Shown in pieces: positions 26,256 through 38,209 of a DNA stretch of 64,000 bases; positions within the stretch are counted from its first letter, which is position 1, and each line of letters starts with the position of its first letter. Origin of the DNA: Paractinoplanes abujensis (GTDB lineage Bacteria > Actinomycetota > Actinomycetes > Mycobacteriales > Micromonosporaceae); the NCBI RefSeq assembly GCF_014204895.1, contig NZ_JACHMF010000001.1:7192001-7256000 (forward strand), in the 5' to 3' direction. The translations under genes were made by a program, and so were the position numbers. Below the pieces are notes generated by a model. That model was not told where the DNA came from. It worked only from the letters and a program-made list of their open reading frames with translations, and searched no databases.

Positions 26256-27413
26256 ATGCCCTACTACCGCAGCGTCGGCGAGGTGCCCCACAAGCGGCAC
26301 ACACAGTTCCGGCGACCCGACGGCGGCCTCTACTCCGAGGAACTGATGGGACAGGAAGGTTTCTCGTCCGACTCCTCCCTGCTCTACCACCGCCACCCGC
26401 CCACGGCGATCGCCTCAGCCGAGATTTTCGAGAAGCCCGCGGTCAAACGCTCGGCCAACCTGCCGCTGAAGCCGCGGCACCTGCGCACCCACAAACTCGA
26501 CGCGGGCCCGGCGGACGCGGTGCTCGGCCGCCAGCCGCTGATGGCCAACGACGACGTACGCATCGGCTACGCGATCGCCGACCGGCCCTCCCCGCTCTAC
26601 CGCGACGCCGTCGGCGACGAACTCCTCTACGTCGAGGACGGCCGGGTCGCCGTCGAGACCACGTTCGGCACGCTCGAAGCCGGCTCGGGCGACTACGTGA
26701 TCGTCCCGACCTCCGTGGTGCACCGGATCGTCCCGCTGGACGGCCCGGCCCGCCTGCTCACCATCGAAGCCAACGGCCACATCGGACCGCCCAAGCGTTA
26801 CCTGTCGGTGCGCGGCCAGTTCCTCGAACACGCCCCCTACTGCGAACGGGACCTGCGCGGCCCCTCGGAACCGTTGCTGGTCGACGAGACCGACGTCGAG
26901 GTGCTGGTCAAACACCGGGCCGGGTGGACGCGGCACGTCTACGCCCGGCACCCCTTCGACGTGGTCGGCTGGGACGGCTGCCTCTACCCGTGGGCGTTCT
27001 CCATCCACGACTTCGAGCCGATCACCGGTCGCGTGCACCAGCCGCCGCCCGTGCATCAGACGTTCGAGGGCCCCAACTTCGTGGTCTGCTCCTTCGTGCC
27101 CCGCAAGGTCGACTACCACCCGCTGGCCATCCCGGTGCCGTACAACCACCACAACGTCGACTCCGACGAGATGATGTTCTACACCGGCGGCAACTACGAG
27201 GCCCGCCGCGGCTCAGGCATCGAACAGGGTTCGATCTCGCTGCACCCGTCCGGCTTCACCCACGGCCCGCAGCCCGGCGCGGTCGAAAGGGCCCTCGGGG
27301 TGGAGGCCTTCGACGAACTGGCAGTCATGGTCGACACGTTCCGCCCACTGGACCTGTGCGACCCCGCGCTGGCCGTGGAGGACACCGCGTACGCCTGGAC
27401 GTGGAACCGCTAG
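26256..27413 (+). CDS. hmgA: Homogentisate 1,2-dioxygenase
   Basis: 385 residues, cupin-fold Fe(II) dioxygenase that opens the ring of homogentisate to maleylacetoacetate. Family signatures: MPYYRSVGEVPHKRHTQFR at the start, YVEDGRVAVETTFGTLEAGSGDYVIVP (cupin strands), VYARHPFDVVGWDGCLYPW, PYNHHNVDSDEMMFYTGGNY (expected His and Glu iron ligands) and SISLHPSGFTHGPQPG (third ligand). The ATG at 26256 is preceded by GTGAGG and agrees with the family N-terminus. Divergent from the fahA operon. Many HGDs are ~430-440 residues; this shorter form is common in actinobacteria. Confidence 0.95.
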   Translation: MPYYRSVGEVPHKRHTQFRRPDGGLYSEELMGQEGFSSDSSLLYHRHPPTAIASAEIFEKPAVKRSANLPLKPRHLRTHKLDAGPADAVLGRQPLMANDDVRIGYAIADRPSPLYRDAVGDELLYVEDGRVAVETTFGTLEAGSGDYVIVPTSVVHRIVPLDGPARLLTIEANGHIGPPKRYLSVRGQFLEHAPYCERDLRGPSEPLLVDETDVEVLVKHRAGWTRHVYARHPFDVVGWDGCLYPWAFSIHDFEPITGRVHQPPPVHQTFEGPNFVVCSFVPRKVDYHPLAIPVPYNHHNVDSDEMMFYTGGNYEARRGSGIEQGSISLHPSGFTHGPQPGAVERALGVEAFDELAVMVDTFRPLDLCDPALAVEDTAYAWTWNR

Positions 27414-27479
27414 GCGGACAGCACCGCCATCTCGACGTCGATCCCGGCCGGGAGCGGTTTCTCGGCCGGGAACCAGCGC

Positions 27480-27939
27480 TCACGGACCGATCCACAGAGC
27501 CAGCCAACCTGTGACCATGCTGCTGAGACTGACAGCTAGCGACAACATGTCGAAGCTTCGAGGCCGAGTCGGCTCCCCTGCGACGCGCCTGTGCGGCAGT
27601 CCCGCCGAAGCCGCTGGTTGGGCCCGTTGGTCTGGATCTCGGTATCGCCCTGCTGCGCGATCACGATCCCGACCAACGATTCTTCCTGAGCGGTCGAACC
27701 GATGGAAACGACAGCCGATCAGCCACCCGTTTCCGATGAAGCGACACGCTCGTCGTTCGCGGGTGAAGCCGCCGCACCGGAACGGAGCAACCAGCGCGAG
27801 GTACGGAACGAAGAGGCCGAGCACGACAAAAGGCCGCCAGTCTGCGCTCACCGGAAAACCAGAAAAGGGCGCTCAGCAGAACCAAGACGATGCCGACGGT
27901 CGTCCGCTCTCCGGTCCCGGATGATCGCCGACGACTCAT
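27480..27939 (-). pseudogene. Possible frameshifted small membrane protein in a low-GC gap
   Basis: The 632-bp stretch 27414-28045 holds no confident gene and is less GC-rich (about 60%) than its surroundings. On the minus strand, a frame opening at 27939 encodes one hydrophobic helix (TVGIVLVLLSALFWFSG). A second frame, open from about 27851 to 27480, encodes WRPFVVLGLFVPYLALVAPF and a C-terminal MLSLAVSLSSMVTGWLALWIG. The two would join into one three-helix protein of ~150 residues with a single-base frameshift near 27850. Neither frame has a convincing ribosome site, so it may equally be non-coding. Nothing recognisable is seen in 27940-28045. Confidence 0.3.
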
Positions 27940-28045
27940 AGGTGAACGCTAATGCGCTCTGCCAGGTGAGCGGCGTCGGCGCTGTTAGGTGCGGGGGCGG
28001 ACCGAGGCGTCGTGAGCTGCTTGTTGACCACAGCGGATCGCTTGG

Positions 28046-29158
28046 TCAGATGAGCTTGGGGAGAAGTGCTGACCAGGCGTTTTCGGCGGCGCCGGCGATC
28101 GGGCCGTCCGCGCCCAGGGCGGCGGCGACCAGTGGGGGTGGGGATTTGCGGCGGATGGCCATGAGGCCCGACTGGTAGGCCGAGTGGAGTTCGGCCGGGG
28201 CCGCCGCCAGCAGGTCGGCGGCGATGCTGCCCAGGGTGACCAGGTCGGCATCCATGCCGTTGACCAGGCCGGCCAGGCCGCGGCCGAGGGCGGCGGCGAT
28301 CACCCCGACGGCGGCGCGTTCGTCGGGGCCGTCGGTGGCGATGATTTTGCGGGCGTACGTGACCGGGTCGCGCGGTGGGGGCTGGCCCAGGAAGCGGGCC
28401 AGGGCCGTGCCGTCGACGGCTGTGCCCCAGCAGCCGCGGGCGCCGCACGGGCAGATGACTCCGGGGTCGCCGAAGGGCATGTGGCCGAACTCGCCGCCGG
28501 CGCCGGTGGCGCCGATCAGGAGGTGACCCTGGTTGACGATCGCGCCGCCGAGGCCGCCTTCGATGCGGACGTGGAGGGCTACCGAGGCGCCGGTGGCTGC
28601 GCCTCGGGCCGATTCGGCGGTGGCGGCCAGGCTGGCGTCGTTGCCGGCCACTATGAGCGAGGCGGTGGGCCAGAGGGTGGTCAGGTCTACGTCGTGCCAG
28701 CCCAAGTTGCTGGCGTCGAGGCGGAGGCCGGGGGCGACGGTGCCGGGGACCGAGACGCCCATGGCGCGCAGCCGGCCCCCGTACGTCTGCTGGAACCGGC
28801 TGACCGCGGACGTCACTGCCGCGGTGACGTCGGGCCATGTGGTGCCTGCGTGGGGGGCTGTGCGGGAGGCCAGGGTGCGCCCGCCCAGTTCGACCACGTC
28901 GATGCGCCAGGCCTCGTGGGTGATTTCGGCGGCCAGCACCAGCGGGCCTGCGGGGTGCGGCATCAGCACGGTGGTGGGGCGGCCGCGGGTGCCGCTGGGG
29001 GCGGCGGGGGCTTCGGCCAGCAGGGTGGCCTGGGCCAGGCGGGCGACGAGTTCGGTGGTGGCGCCGGTGCCGATGCCGAGCAGGCGGGCGGCGTCGGCCC
29101 GGGTGACGCCGGGGTGGGTGTGGGCGACCCGGAGCAGCTCGGTTGAGCGCGTCGTCAC
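28046..29158 (-). CDS. ROK-family transcriptional regulator
   Basis: 370 residues. N-terminal winged HTH (VTRADAARLLGIGTGATTELVARLAQATLL, ~18-48) then a ROK kinase-like domain with RIEGGLGGAIVNQGHLLIGATGAGGEFGHMPF and an intact zinc motif CPCGARGCWG. It probably senses a sugar or sugar phosphate and represses the divergent MFS gene across a 46-bp gap. The GTG start at 29156-29158 is preceded by AAGGGAGG on the minus strand. Unlike CsnR in this window, it keeps the zinc cysteines. Confidence 0.88.
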   Translation of the reverse strand: MTTRSTELLRVAHTHPGVTRADAARLLGIGTGATTELVARLAQATLLAEAPAAPSGTRGRPTTVLMPHPAGPLVLAAEITHEAWRIDVVELGGRTLASRTAPHAGTTWPDVTAAVTSAVSRFQQTYGGRLRAMGVSVPGTVAPGLRLDASNLGWHDVDLTTLWPTASLIVAGNDASLAATAESARGAATGASVALHVRIEGGLGGAIVNQGHLLIGATGAGGEFGHMPFGDPGVICPCGARGCWGTAVDGTALARFLGQPPPRDPVTYARKIIATDGPDERAAVGVIAAALGRGLAGLVNGMDADLVTLGSIAADLLAAAPAELHSAYQSGLMAIRRKSPPPLVAAALGADGPIAGAAENAWSALLPKLI

Positions 29159-29204
29159 AGTCGCCTCCCTTCTTTTGCTCTGACTAGGAGTTTATTCTGC
29201 GGGA

Positions 29205-30422
29205 GTGCAGATGAACCGCCCGGCCCTGGCCGCCCTCGGTGCCTCCGCGTTCTTCTACGTGACCGCGGAGACTATTCCCGTCGGCCTGCTGCCCGAGATC
29301 GCCCGTGGTCTCGACGTGCCCGAGTCCGACGTCGGGCTGCTGCTGACCAGCTATGCCGTCGTGGCCGGGGTCAGCACGATCCCGCTGACCGCGCTGACCA
29401 TGCGGGTGGCCCGGCACAAGCTGATCGCGATCACCATGGCGATCTTCGTGGTGTCCCAGGCCGCGGCCACCTTTGCGCCGACCTTCGAGATCCTGGCCGG
29501 GGCCCGGCTGGTCTGCGCGCTGGCCCACGGCGTCTTCTGGTCGGTGATCGGGCCGGTCACGGCGCGGCTGGCGCCGCCGGGGCAGGCCGGCCGGGCGACG
29601 GCGCTGGTCTTCGTGGGCAATTCGCTGGCCATCGTGCTGGGGGTCCCGCTGGGCACGGCGCTGGGTCAGTGGCTGGGCTGGCGGGCGGCGATCGGCGCGG
29701 TGACCCTGGGCGGGGCGATCTGCGTGCTCCTGCTGCTGCGGGTGCTGCCCAAGTTGCCGCCGCGCCCGCACGACCTGGGGACGCGCCCGGCGGCGCAGCT
29801 GCGGGCCGCCGTCGCGATCGTACGGAATCCGCAGGTGGCGCTGCTCTGCCTGATCACGGCGGTGCTCGTGATCGGCCACTTCGCGGCGTACACCTACATC
29901 GCCCCGCTGGTGCGCCGCGACGCCGGGCTCGAGGGCGCGGGTCTCAGCCTGCTGCTGCTTGGCTACGGCGCCGTCGGTCTGGTCACCAACTTCGCAGTGG
30001 GGCGGCACGTCGACCGGCGTCCCGGCACCGTGCTGGTGGCCCTGCTCAGTGTGCTGGCGGTGGCGGCCGGGCTGCTGGCGCCGGTGCTGGGCCTGGTGCC
30101 CACCGTGATCGTCACGCTGCTGTGGGGCGGCGCGTTCACCGCCATCCCGGTCATCCTGGCCGCCGGTCCGCTGCGGATCGCGCCGCGGGCCCGGGACGCG
30201 GCCTCGGCCCTCTACGTGGTGGCCTTCCAGATCGGGATCGGCGGCGGCGCCCTGCTCGGCGAGCGGATGGTGCGCGCCGGCCACTTGGGCGTGCTGCCGC
30301 TCGTGACCGCCGGGCTGGCCGTGACCGCCGTGGTGCTGGTGCTCACGGCCGGCCGCCGGGTCTTCCCCGCCCGCCTGAGCGAGGAAGACCACGACCGCAC
30401 CGAGGCTCAACTCGTGAGTTAG
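29205..30422 (+). CDS. MFS efflux transporter (DHA1/AraJ-like)
   Basis: 405 residues with 12 predicted helices. It opens ALAALGASAFFYVTAETIPVGLLPEIARGLDV, the DHA1 signature at the first helix; helices 4-5 (ARLVCALAHGVFWSVIGPVTARL, NSLAIVLGVPLGTALGQWLGWR) carry the motif-C-like glycine pattern of drug/H+ antiporters. Substrate unknown: a sugar or drug exporter of the AraJ type is likely given the ROK regulator next door. Starts GTG 29205 or ATG 29211. The stop overlaps the 3' end of the convergent aminotransferase by 4 bp. Confidence 0.88.
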   Translation: MQMNRPALAALGASAFFYVTAETIPVGLLPEIARGLDVPESDVGLLLTSYAVVAGVSTIPLTALTMRVARHKLIAITMAIFVVSQAAATFAPTFEILAGARLVCALAHGVFWSVIGPVTARLAPPGQAGRATALVFVGNSLAIVLGVPLGTALGQWLGWRAAIGAVTLGGAICVLLLLRVLPKLPPRPHDLGTRPAAQLRAAVAIVRNPQVALLCLITAVLVIGHFAAYTYIAPLVRRDAGLEGAGLSLLLLGYGAVGLVTNFAVGRHVDRRPGTVLVALLSVLAVAAGLLAPVLGLVPTVIVTLLWGGAFTAIPVILAAGPLRIAPRARDAASALYVVAFQIGIGGGALLGERMVRAGHLGVLPLVTAGLAVTAVVLVLTAGRRVFPARLSEEDHDRTEAQLVS

Positions 30423-31501
30423 CTCTTCAGGGCCACTTCGGCCGCGGCCAGGAAGGCGTCGTTCTCGTCGGGCGTGCCGATCGTCACCCGTACGCCGTCG
30501 CCCTGGAACGGTCGCACGATGACCCCGCGCGACTCGCACACCTGGGCGAACGCGGCCGACCCGTCGCCCAGCGGCAGCCAGACGAAGTTGGCCTGGCTGC
30601 CCGGCACGGCGACGCCGAGCCCGCGCAGCGCCTCGGTGACCCGGTCGCGCTCGGCCACCACCAGCGCGCACCGGCGGCGGACCTCGGCCTCCTGGGCCAG
30701 CGCAGCGATCGCCGCGGCCTGGGCCACGAGACTGGTCGAGAACGGGGTCAGCACCTTGCGGATCGCCGTCGCGACCTCGGGCTGGGCCACCAGGTAGCCC
30801 ATCCGCAGGCCGGCCAGGCCCCACGCCTTGCTCATGGTGCGCAGCACGAGCACGTTGGGCCGGTCGCCGTAGGTGGCCACTCCGTCCGGCACGTCGGGGT
30901 CGGTCACCAGTTCCCGGTACGCCTCGTCGAGCACGATCAGCACGTCGGAGGGGACCGCGGCGACGAACCGGTCGAGGTCGGCCTTGCGCACGCTGGTGCC
31001 GGTCGGGTTGTTCGGGTTGCAGACGATCACGAGCCGGGTCCGATCGGTGATCGCGTCGGCCATCGCCTGCAGGTCGTGCTCGTGGTCGCCGGTGTTGGGC
31101 ACGCGCACGCTGGTCGCGGAGGCCCCGGCCGCGATGATCGGGTATGCCTCGAACGAGCGCCACGAGTAGACGATCTCGTCGCCGGGCAGGCAGGTCGCCT
31201 TGACCAGGATCTCGGCCAGTGCGACGGAGCCGCAGCCGGTGACGATCCGCTCGGAGTCCACCCCGAGCTTGGTGGCCAGCGCGTCCCGCAGCGCCACCGC
31301 GCCCATGTCGGGGTAGCGGTGCGAGGTGAGCATCGCGTCGGCCACGGCCTCGGCCACCCCGGGCAGCGGCCCGTACGGGACCTCGTTGCTGGCCAGTTTG
31401 ATCGCCTCGGCGATGCCCAGCTCGCGCGTCAGGTCGGCCAGGCTGCGACCGGGCACGTACGCGGGCAGGTTGTCGAGGTCGGCGCGGGTCAGGCGGGTCA
31501 T
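30419..31501 (-). CDS. pat: Aromatic amino acid aminotransferase (Pat / HisC2 type)
   Basis: 360 residues, PLP fold type I of the histidinol-phosphate aminotransferase subgroup. Seen: LPAYVPGRSLADLTRELGIAEAIKLASNE, VTGCGSVALAEILVKA, VCNPNNPTGT (PLP-pocket Asn), LDEAYRE and RTMSKAWGLAGLRMGY (Schiff-base Lys). The YVPG start and overall pattern match mycobacterial Pat (HisC2), which transaminates phenylalanine and tyrosine. The ATG at 31501 gives the family N-terminus. It could supply 4-hydroxyphenylpyruvate to Hpd, 1.5 kb upstream on the same strand, or act in aromatic amino acid synthesis. Histidinol-phosphate aminotransferase is the alternative. Confidence 0.85.
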   Translation of the reverse strand: MTRLTRADLDNLPAYVPGRSLADLTRELGIAEAIKLASNEVPYGPLPGVAEAVADAMLTSHRYPDMGAVALRDALATKLGVDSERIVTGCGSVALAEILVKATCLPGDEIVYSWRSFEAYPIIAAGASATSVRVPNTGDHEHDLQAMADAITDRTRLVIVCNPNNPTGTSVRKADLDRFVAAVPSDVLIVLDEAYRELVTDPDVPDGVATYGDRPNVLVLRTMSKAWGLAGLRMGYLVAQPEVATAIRKVLTPFSTSLVAQAAAIAALAQEAEVRRRCALVVAERDRVTEALRGLGVAVPGSQANFVWLPLGDGSAAFAQVCESRGVIVRPFQGDGVRVTIGTPDENDAFLAAAEVALKS

Positions 31502-31506
31502 CAGCG

Positions 31507-32463
31507 TCAGCGTCCTTCTGTGTGGGAGCCGTTGCCGCCACTGCCGGTGGTGGCGTCGACCGGTTGGCGGTCGTCCGGCGGCAGCGCGATCACGACCGTA
31601 CGGGCCGTCTTGTCGTGGAAAGCCTGGCGTAGTTGCTGGTCGAAGACCGGCGAGATGCAGTCGATGAGTTGCAGCACGAAGCCGATACCGGCGCAGCCCC
31701 AGGCCGGCGTCCACAGGCCGAGGCGGGCCCAGCGACCGAAGGCGCGGCCGAAGCCCAGCGGCTCGGTGTTCTCGACCGCCATGACCTTGATACGCATGAT
31801 GCGTTTGCCCAGCGTCTGGCCGGTGCTGCCGATAGACGGGGCCTCGTAGACCAGCCACAGCAGGGTGGCCACGATCAGCATGGCCCAGAGCAGGCCGTCC
31901 ATCCGGCCGGAGCCCTGCACGTCGAAGGCGCTGCCGCCGTTGGCCATCTCGTCCAGGCTGTCCCGATACAGCGGCACGAACTCCTGGATGAACTGGTAGA
32001 AGAAGTAGCCGTTGACCACGACGTTGAGCAGCAGCACGGCCAGGATGTCGAGCAGCCGGGCGACCAGACGCGGGCCCAGCCCGGCCAGCGCGTAGCCGTG
32101 CGGGCGGGCCTGGACCGGCGGATACATCCCGGCGCGCATGCCCGGTGGCATCTGCTCCCAGCCCGGCGGGGGCTGCCATCCCGGAGGCGGCTGCCAGCCG
32201 GGCGGAGGCGGCGGCTGCGGGCCCCAGCCCGCCGGCGGGCCCGGCTGCGCGGGCTGCGTCGGCGGTGCGGGCGTGACCGGCGTGGGCGGGGCCGACACGG
32301 GCGGGGTGGGGGCCGGAGGTGGCTCCTCCTCGACCGGGGGCGGGCCGTCCGGCGGCACCGCGTCGGCCGGGATGGCCTTTCCCACCCACCCGTCACCGTC
32401 CCAGTAACGCTGGGTGTCGGGGTCGGCCGGGTCCTTGTACCAACCGGCAGGCAGCGAGCTCAT
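31507..32463 (-). CDS. RDD-family membrane protein with DUF2510 and Pro-rich N-terminus
   Basis: 318 residues. The N-terminal LPAGWYKDPADPDTQRYWDGDGW is a DUF2510-type motif, followed by ~80 residues of Pro-rich repeats (including GWQPPPGWQPPPGWEQMPPG). The RDD domain starts at GPRLVARLLDILAVLL (Arg and Asp of the name-giving motif) and has 3-4 helices, with GSTGQTLGKRIMRIKVM as the conserved loop. Function of this family is poorly known; some RDD proteins affect ion exchange. The ATG overlaps the stop of the next RDD gene by 4 bp (ATGA), so the two RDD proteins are probably made together. Confidence 0.85.
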   Translation of the reverse strand: MSSLPAGWYKDPADPDTQRYWDGDGWVGKAIPADAVPPDGPPPVEEEPPPAPTPPVSAPPTPVTPAPPTQPAQPGPPAGWGPQPPPPPGWQPPPGWQPPPGWEQMPPGMRAGMYPPVQARPHGYALAGLGPRLVARLLDILAVLLLNVVVNGYFFYQFIQEFVPLYRDSLDEMANGGSAFDVQGSGRMDGLLWAMLIVATLLWLVYEAPSIGSTGQTLGKRIMRIKVMAVENTEPLGFGRAFGRWARLGLWTPAWGCAGIGFVLQLIDCISPVFDQQLRQAFHDKTARTVVIALPPDDRQPVDATTGSGGNGSHTEGR

Positions 32464-33008
32464 GGAGAAACCTTAACGACCACGGTGCGGGCGAATTTGT
32501 CGTGCAGGGTCTGCTGGTACGGCTTGTCCTGGAGTTGCCACAATCCGTCGACCCAGCTGAAGAAGGGCACGAACATGCCGCCGACGTATTCGACCAGGTA
32601 GCGCTTGGCCGCCATACCGCGCGTCAGGCGCAGCGCGGGATCCAGCGGGACGATCCGGATCTTCATCGCCTTCTTGCCCAGCGTCTGCCCGGAGCGGTGC
32701 ATGTATTCGACCGCGTAGACGAAGTAGAGCACCATCATCAGCGCGAAGAAGCCGACTTCGAGCAGCAGGAGCGGCACGAACCAGTCGGTGAGCACCTCGT
32801 CGAAGTCGGGCTGGGAGTCGTACGGGTCCGGGAACTGCATCCGGCTGAACATGACGAGGAAAGCCGGGGCGAAAAGGACGAAACCCACCGCCGAGAGCAG
32901 TGCCATGTCGATCATGTAGGCCAGCAGCCGTTGGGTGAACTCGGCGAGCGGCACCCCCGCCGGGCTCAGCGGCGGGGGTGGCGGATAAGGGGGCCAGGGC
33001 GCGGTCAC
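32460..33008 (-). CDS. RDD-family membrane protein
   Basis: 182 residues. A short Pro-rich cytoplasmic tail precedes an RDD domain: FTQRLLAYMIDMALLSAVGFVLF (first helix with Arg and Asp), a second helix WFVPLLLLEVGFFALMMVLYFV, then SGQTLGKKAMKIRIVPLDPALRLT, and a third segment YLVEYVGGMFVPFFSWVDGLW. The end TLHDKFARTVVVKVSP resembles the end of the neighbouring RDD protein (AFHDKTARTVVIALPP), suggesting paralogues from a tandem duplication. GTG start at 33006-33008. It lies 10 bp from the 3' end of hpd. Confidence 0.85.
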   Translation of the reverse strand: MTAPWPPYPPPPPLSPAGVPLAEFTQRLLAYMIDMALLSAVGFVLFAPAFLVMFSRMQFPDPYDSQPDFDEVLTDWFVPLLLLEVGFFALMMVLYFVYAVEYMHRSGQTLGKKAMKIRIVPLDPALRLTRGMAAKRYLVEYVGGMFVPFFSWVDGLWQLQDKPYQQTLHDKFARTVVVKVSP

Positions 33009-33018
33009 GCGACCAGTG

Positions 33019-34335
<1,317 letters not shown>

Positions 34336-34380
34336 TCAAGATCCTTCGTCCGGGTGATCGACCTGGTTAGCGTGTCGCGC

Positions 34381-35685
34381 ATGGCGTCGGGTGGCAGCCC
34401 CTGGAAGGGGTACGCGCTGGTCGCGATCGTGATCGTGATCGTGCTGGCCACCACCGGCGTGTGGAACCCGTGGCCACAGGTCTGGGGCTGGGTCAACACC
34501 AGCGAACCGATCGCCGGCGGCGCGGCCCGCTGGCAGGCGCGCATCGGCGGCAGCCCGCAGAGCGTGGCGATCGCCGGGGACGCCGTGGTGGTCGAATACC
34601 GCACGTCGGTCGAGGCGTACGGGCTGACCGCCGGGATCAAACTGTGGGACAGCGACGCCGACTGGGCTGCGATCTCGGGCGACGGCAACGACGCCGTGGT
34701 CGCCACCGGCCGCCTGCTGACCAAGGGCTACCAGGTGCTCGACCCGCGCAGCGGCGCCCAGCTGCGCGCCGACACCGAGGCCACCGCCGTCTGGACCTAC
34801 CGCAACGGGCTGCTCGACCTGCACTGCGCCAAGGGCGGCGACTGCCGGCTGACGGCCTGGGCGCCGCGCGGCACCAAGCCGCTCTGGACCGTCGACACGG
34901 GCGGCATCGGGTTCGTGCTCAACGCGGCCAACCCCGACCTGCCGGACACCCGTCAGCTCACGGCCCAGCGGGTCGACGACGACGTGGCCCGCCCGCGGCT
35001 GATGCCAAGCCTGATCGGGCTGCCCGACGACGGCAAGGTGCGGGTCGTCGACACCGCCACCGGCCGGGTGGTGCAGGTCGCACAGCCCGCGCCCGACCAG
35101 CGGATCGCGATCGCCGGCGGGCGGGTGCTCACGGTCACCGGCGTGGCCAAGGACGGCACCTGCTACTACGGCGTGGTCGCGACCGACCCGCCGTCGTCGG
35201 CCCCGGTGTGGCAGCGCGAGGGGCTCAACCTGCGGACGGCCGACAACGGGTCCGACTGCAAGCAGGACCGCGATCCGGCCGGCGGTGAGGACGTCGTGCT
35301 CGGCGTCGACCCCACCGGCCGGGAGGAGTTGCTGGCGGGGCACGACGGGCGCGTGTTGTGGCACGGTGGGCGCGACGAGACGGTGCTCTCGGTCAACGAC
35401 AGCTTCGGGGTGATCCGCAGCGCCGACTCGCGAACTCTGCGCGGCTACAGCCTCAGCCGGGGCCGCACCGCTTGGTCCCGGCCGGCGGGGGAGGACGCGG
35501 GGGCCGCCCTGACCCCGTACGCGGTGGTCGTCACCAGCCGCAAGCCCGATCGGGTGGTGGCCGTCGCGCCGAGCACCGGCCGGGTGCTGGCCGACGTGCG
35601 CACGGACGCCGAGGTTTTCGCCGTCGGGCCGGGTGGCCTGATCGCCGTGTCCGGCCGTGACATGGCTTATCTCCCGTTTGCTTGA
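34381..35685 (+). CDS. Membrane-anchored PQQ-like beta-propeller protein
   Basis: About 434 residues. Single N-terminal helix (GYALVAIVIVIVLATTGVW) followed by an extracytoplasmic repeat domain with blades such as SVEAYGLTAGIKLWDSDADW, GYQVLDPRSGAQLRADTEA, VRVVDTATGRVVQVAQP and DRVVAVAPSTGRVLADVRT. Paired cysteines (LHCAKGGDCRLTAW) and GTCYYG/SDCKQD could form disulfides. No enzymatic motif is visible. ATG at 34381 is preferred over upstream in-frame starts because it lies directly before the anchor. Same architecture as the gene at 22885-23733; ligand and role unknown. Confidence 0.8.
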   Translation: MASGGSPWKGYALVAIVIVIVLATTGVWNPWPQVWGWVNTSEPIAGGAARWQARIGGSPQSVAIAGDAVVVEYRTSVEAYGLTAGIKLWDSDADWAAISGDGNDAVVATGRLLTKGYQVLDPRSGAQLRADTEATAVWTYRNGLLDLHCAKGGDCRLTAWAPRGTKPLWTVDTGGIGFVLNAANPDLPDTRQLTAQRVDDDVARPRLMPSLIGLPDDGKVRVVDTATGRVVQVAQPAPDQRIAIAGGRVLTVTGVAKDGTCYYGVVATDPPSSAPVWQREGLNLRTADNGSDCKQDRDPAGGEDVVLGVDPTGREELLAGHDGRVLWHGGRDETVLSVNDSFGVIRSADSRTLRGYSLSRGRTAWSRPAGEDAGAALTPYAVVVTSRKPDRVVAVAPSTGRVLADVRTDAEVFAVGPGGLIAVSGRDMAYLPFA

Positions 35686-35755
35686 CCGAACTGGTATGCG
35701 CTGAGGGCCCTGGCGGTTCGCACATGCCCGGACCGCTGTCCTAGGCTTTCCGCTC

Positions 35756-37423
<1,668 letters not shown>

Positions 37424-37426
37424 CCG

Positions 37427-37942
37427 TCAGGCCGCGCAGTAGCCGGCGACCGGGCTCAGCCACTCCTTGAGCTGGTTCTCGATCGTGCTGTTGAGCTTGG
37501 GCAGCGTCGTCACCGTCTTGACGTAGCCCTTGCTGGCCGCGCTCGCGTCGACCTTGGCCGCGGACGTCAGGCCGGCCGCCCTGAACTCCGGGTTCTGGGC
37601 GGTGGCGGTGTCCTTGCGGATCTTGGCGGCGACCTGCTTGAGCTCGGTCGTCGCGGCGGCCTCGGCCTTGGCGATCTCGGCCTTCTGCTTGGCCTCGCGA
37701 TAGGTGATCAGCCGGCCCATCGCGGCGCCGAAGTCGCGCAGCTCGACGGTGTAGAGCGTCTGCAGCTTCGCGCACACGGCCTTGGTGTTCGCCGTGTAGT
37801 CGGGCGCGGCGCTGCTCGGGGCGGTGCTCGGGGCGGTGGTGGCCGGGGCGGCCCCGGTGCTGTCCGCGTCGCTGTCGCTGTCGCAGGCGGCGCCGGTCAG
37901 CAGGACGCCGGCGGCGAGCACGGCCAGGAGGGCGCGTCGCAT
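37427..37942 (-). CDS. Small secreted lipoprotein, helical
   Basis: 171 residues, not assigned to a family. Lipoprotein signal MRRALLAVLAAGVLLTGAAC, then a Ser/Thr/Ala/Pro linker and an all-alpha domain of ~120 residues rich in Lys, Ala and Glu with heptad-like spacing (AKQKAEIAKAEAAATTELKQV), suggestive of a helical bundle or coiled coil. Two further cysteines (AVCAKLQ and GYCAA at the very end) could pair. The ATG at 37942 has AGGAAC upstream. No functional context. Confidence 0.78.
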   Translation of the reverse strand: MRRALLAVLAAGVLLTGAACDSDSDADSTGAAPATTAPSTAPSSAAPDYTANTKAVCAKLQTLYTVELRDFGAAMGRLITYREAKQKAEIAKAEAAATTELKQVAAKIRKDTATAQNPEFRAAGLTSAAKVDASAASKGYVKTVTTLPKLNSTIENQLKEWLSPVAGYCAA

Positions 37943-38066
37943 GAGGGGTTCCTTCGGTCGAGGACGGAAAACGCTCGCCCGACGGTACGTTCCGGCCGCC
38001 GTCTCGTCCAACTCCCGTCCCCCGCCCCGGAACCGGACTGAAGGCCTTGCACAGGCGAGATACGAA

Positions 38067-38099
38067 CAGCCCGTCCGCGCGCGGCACGCGGACGGGCTG
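38067..38099. terminator. Strong hairpin between the lipoprotein and SARP genes
   Basis: Perfect 13-bp stem CAGCCCGTCCGCG / CGCGGACGGGCTG with a 7-base loop, in the 335-bp gap 37943-38277. It may stop transcription or act as a regulatory structure; no T tract follows on either strand. Elsewhere in the gap are a GATGACGTGTCATC palindrome (38157-38170) and ACGTCCCCCGT repeated at 38101-38111 and 38116-38126. Confidence 0.5.
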
Positions 38100-38209
38100 C
38101 ACGTCCCCCGTTGGCACGTCCCCCGTAAGACGCTGGCCGCCGCACCGTGCTGGGGCGATGACGTGTCATCCACGGCGCGGCGGCGTGATCTCAGACTGAC
38201 GGATCGCGC

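Noticed and set aside
28046..29158. Glucokinase or other ROK sugar kinase
   Set aside because: An N-terminal winged HTH precedes the ROK domain and the gene is divergent from a transporter, so it is a regulator.
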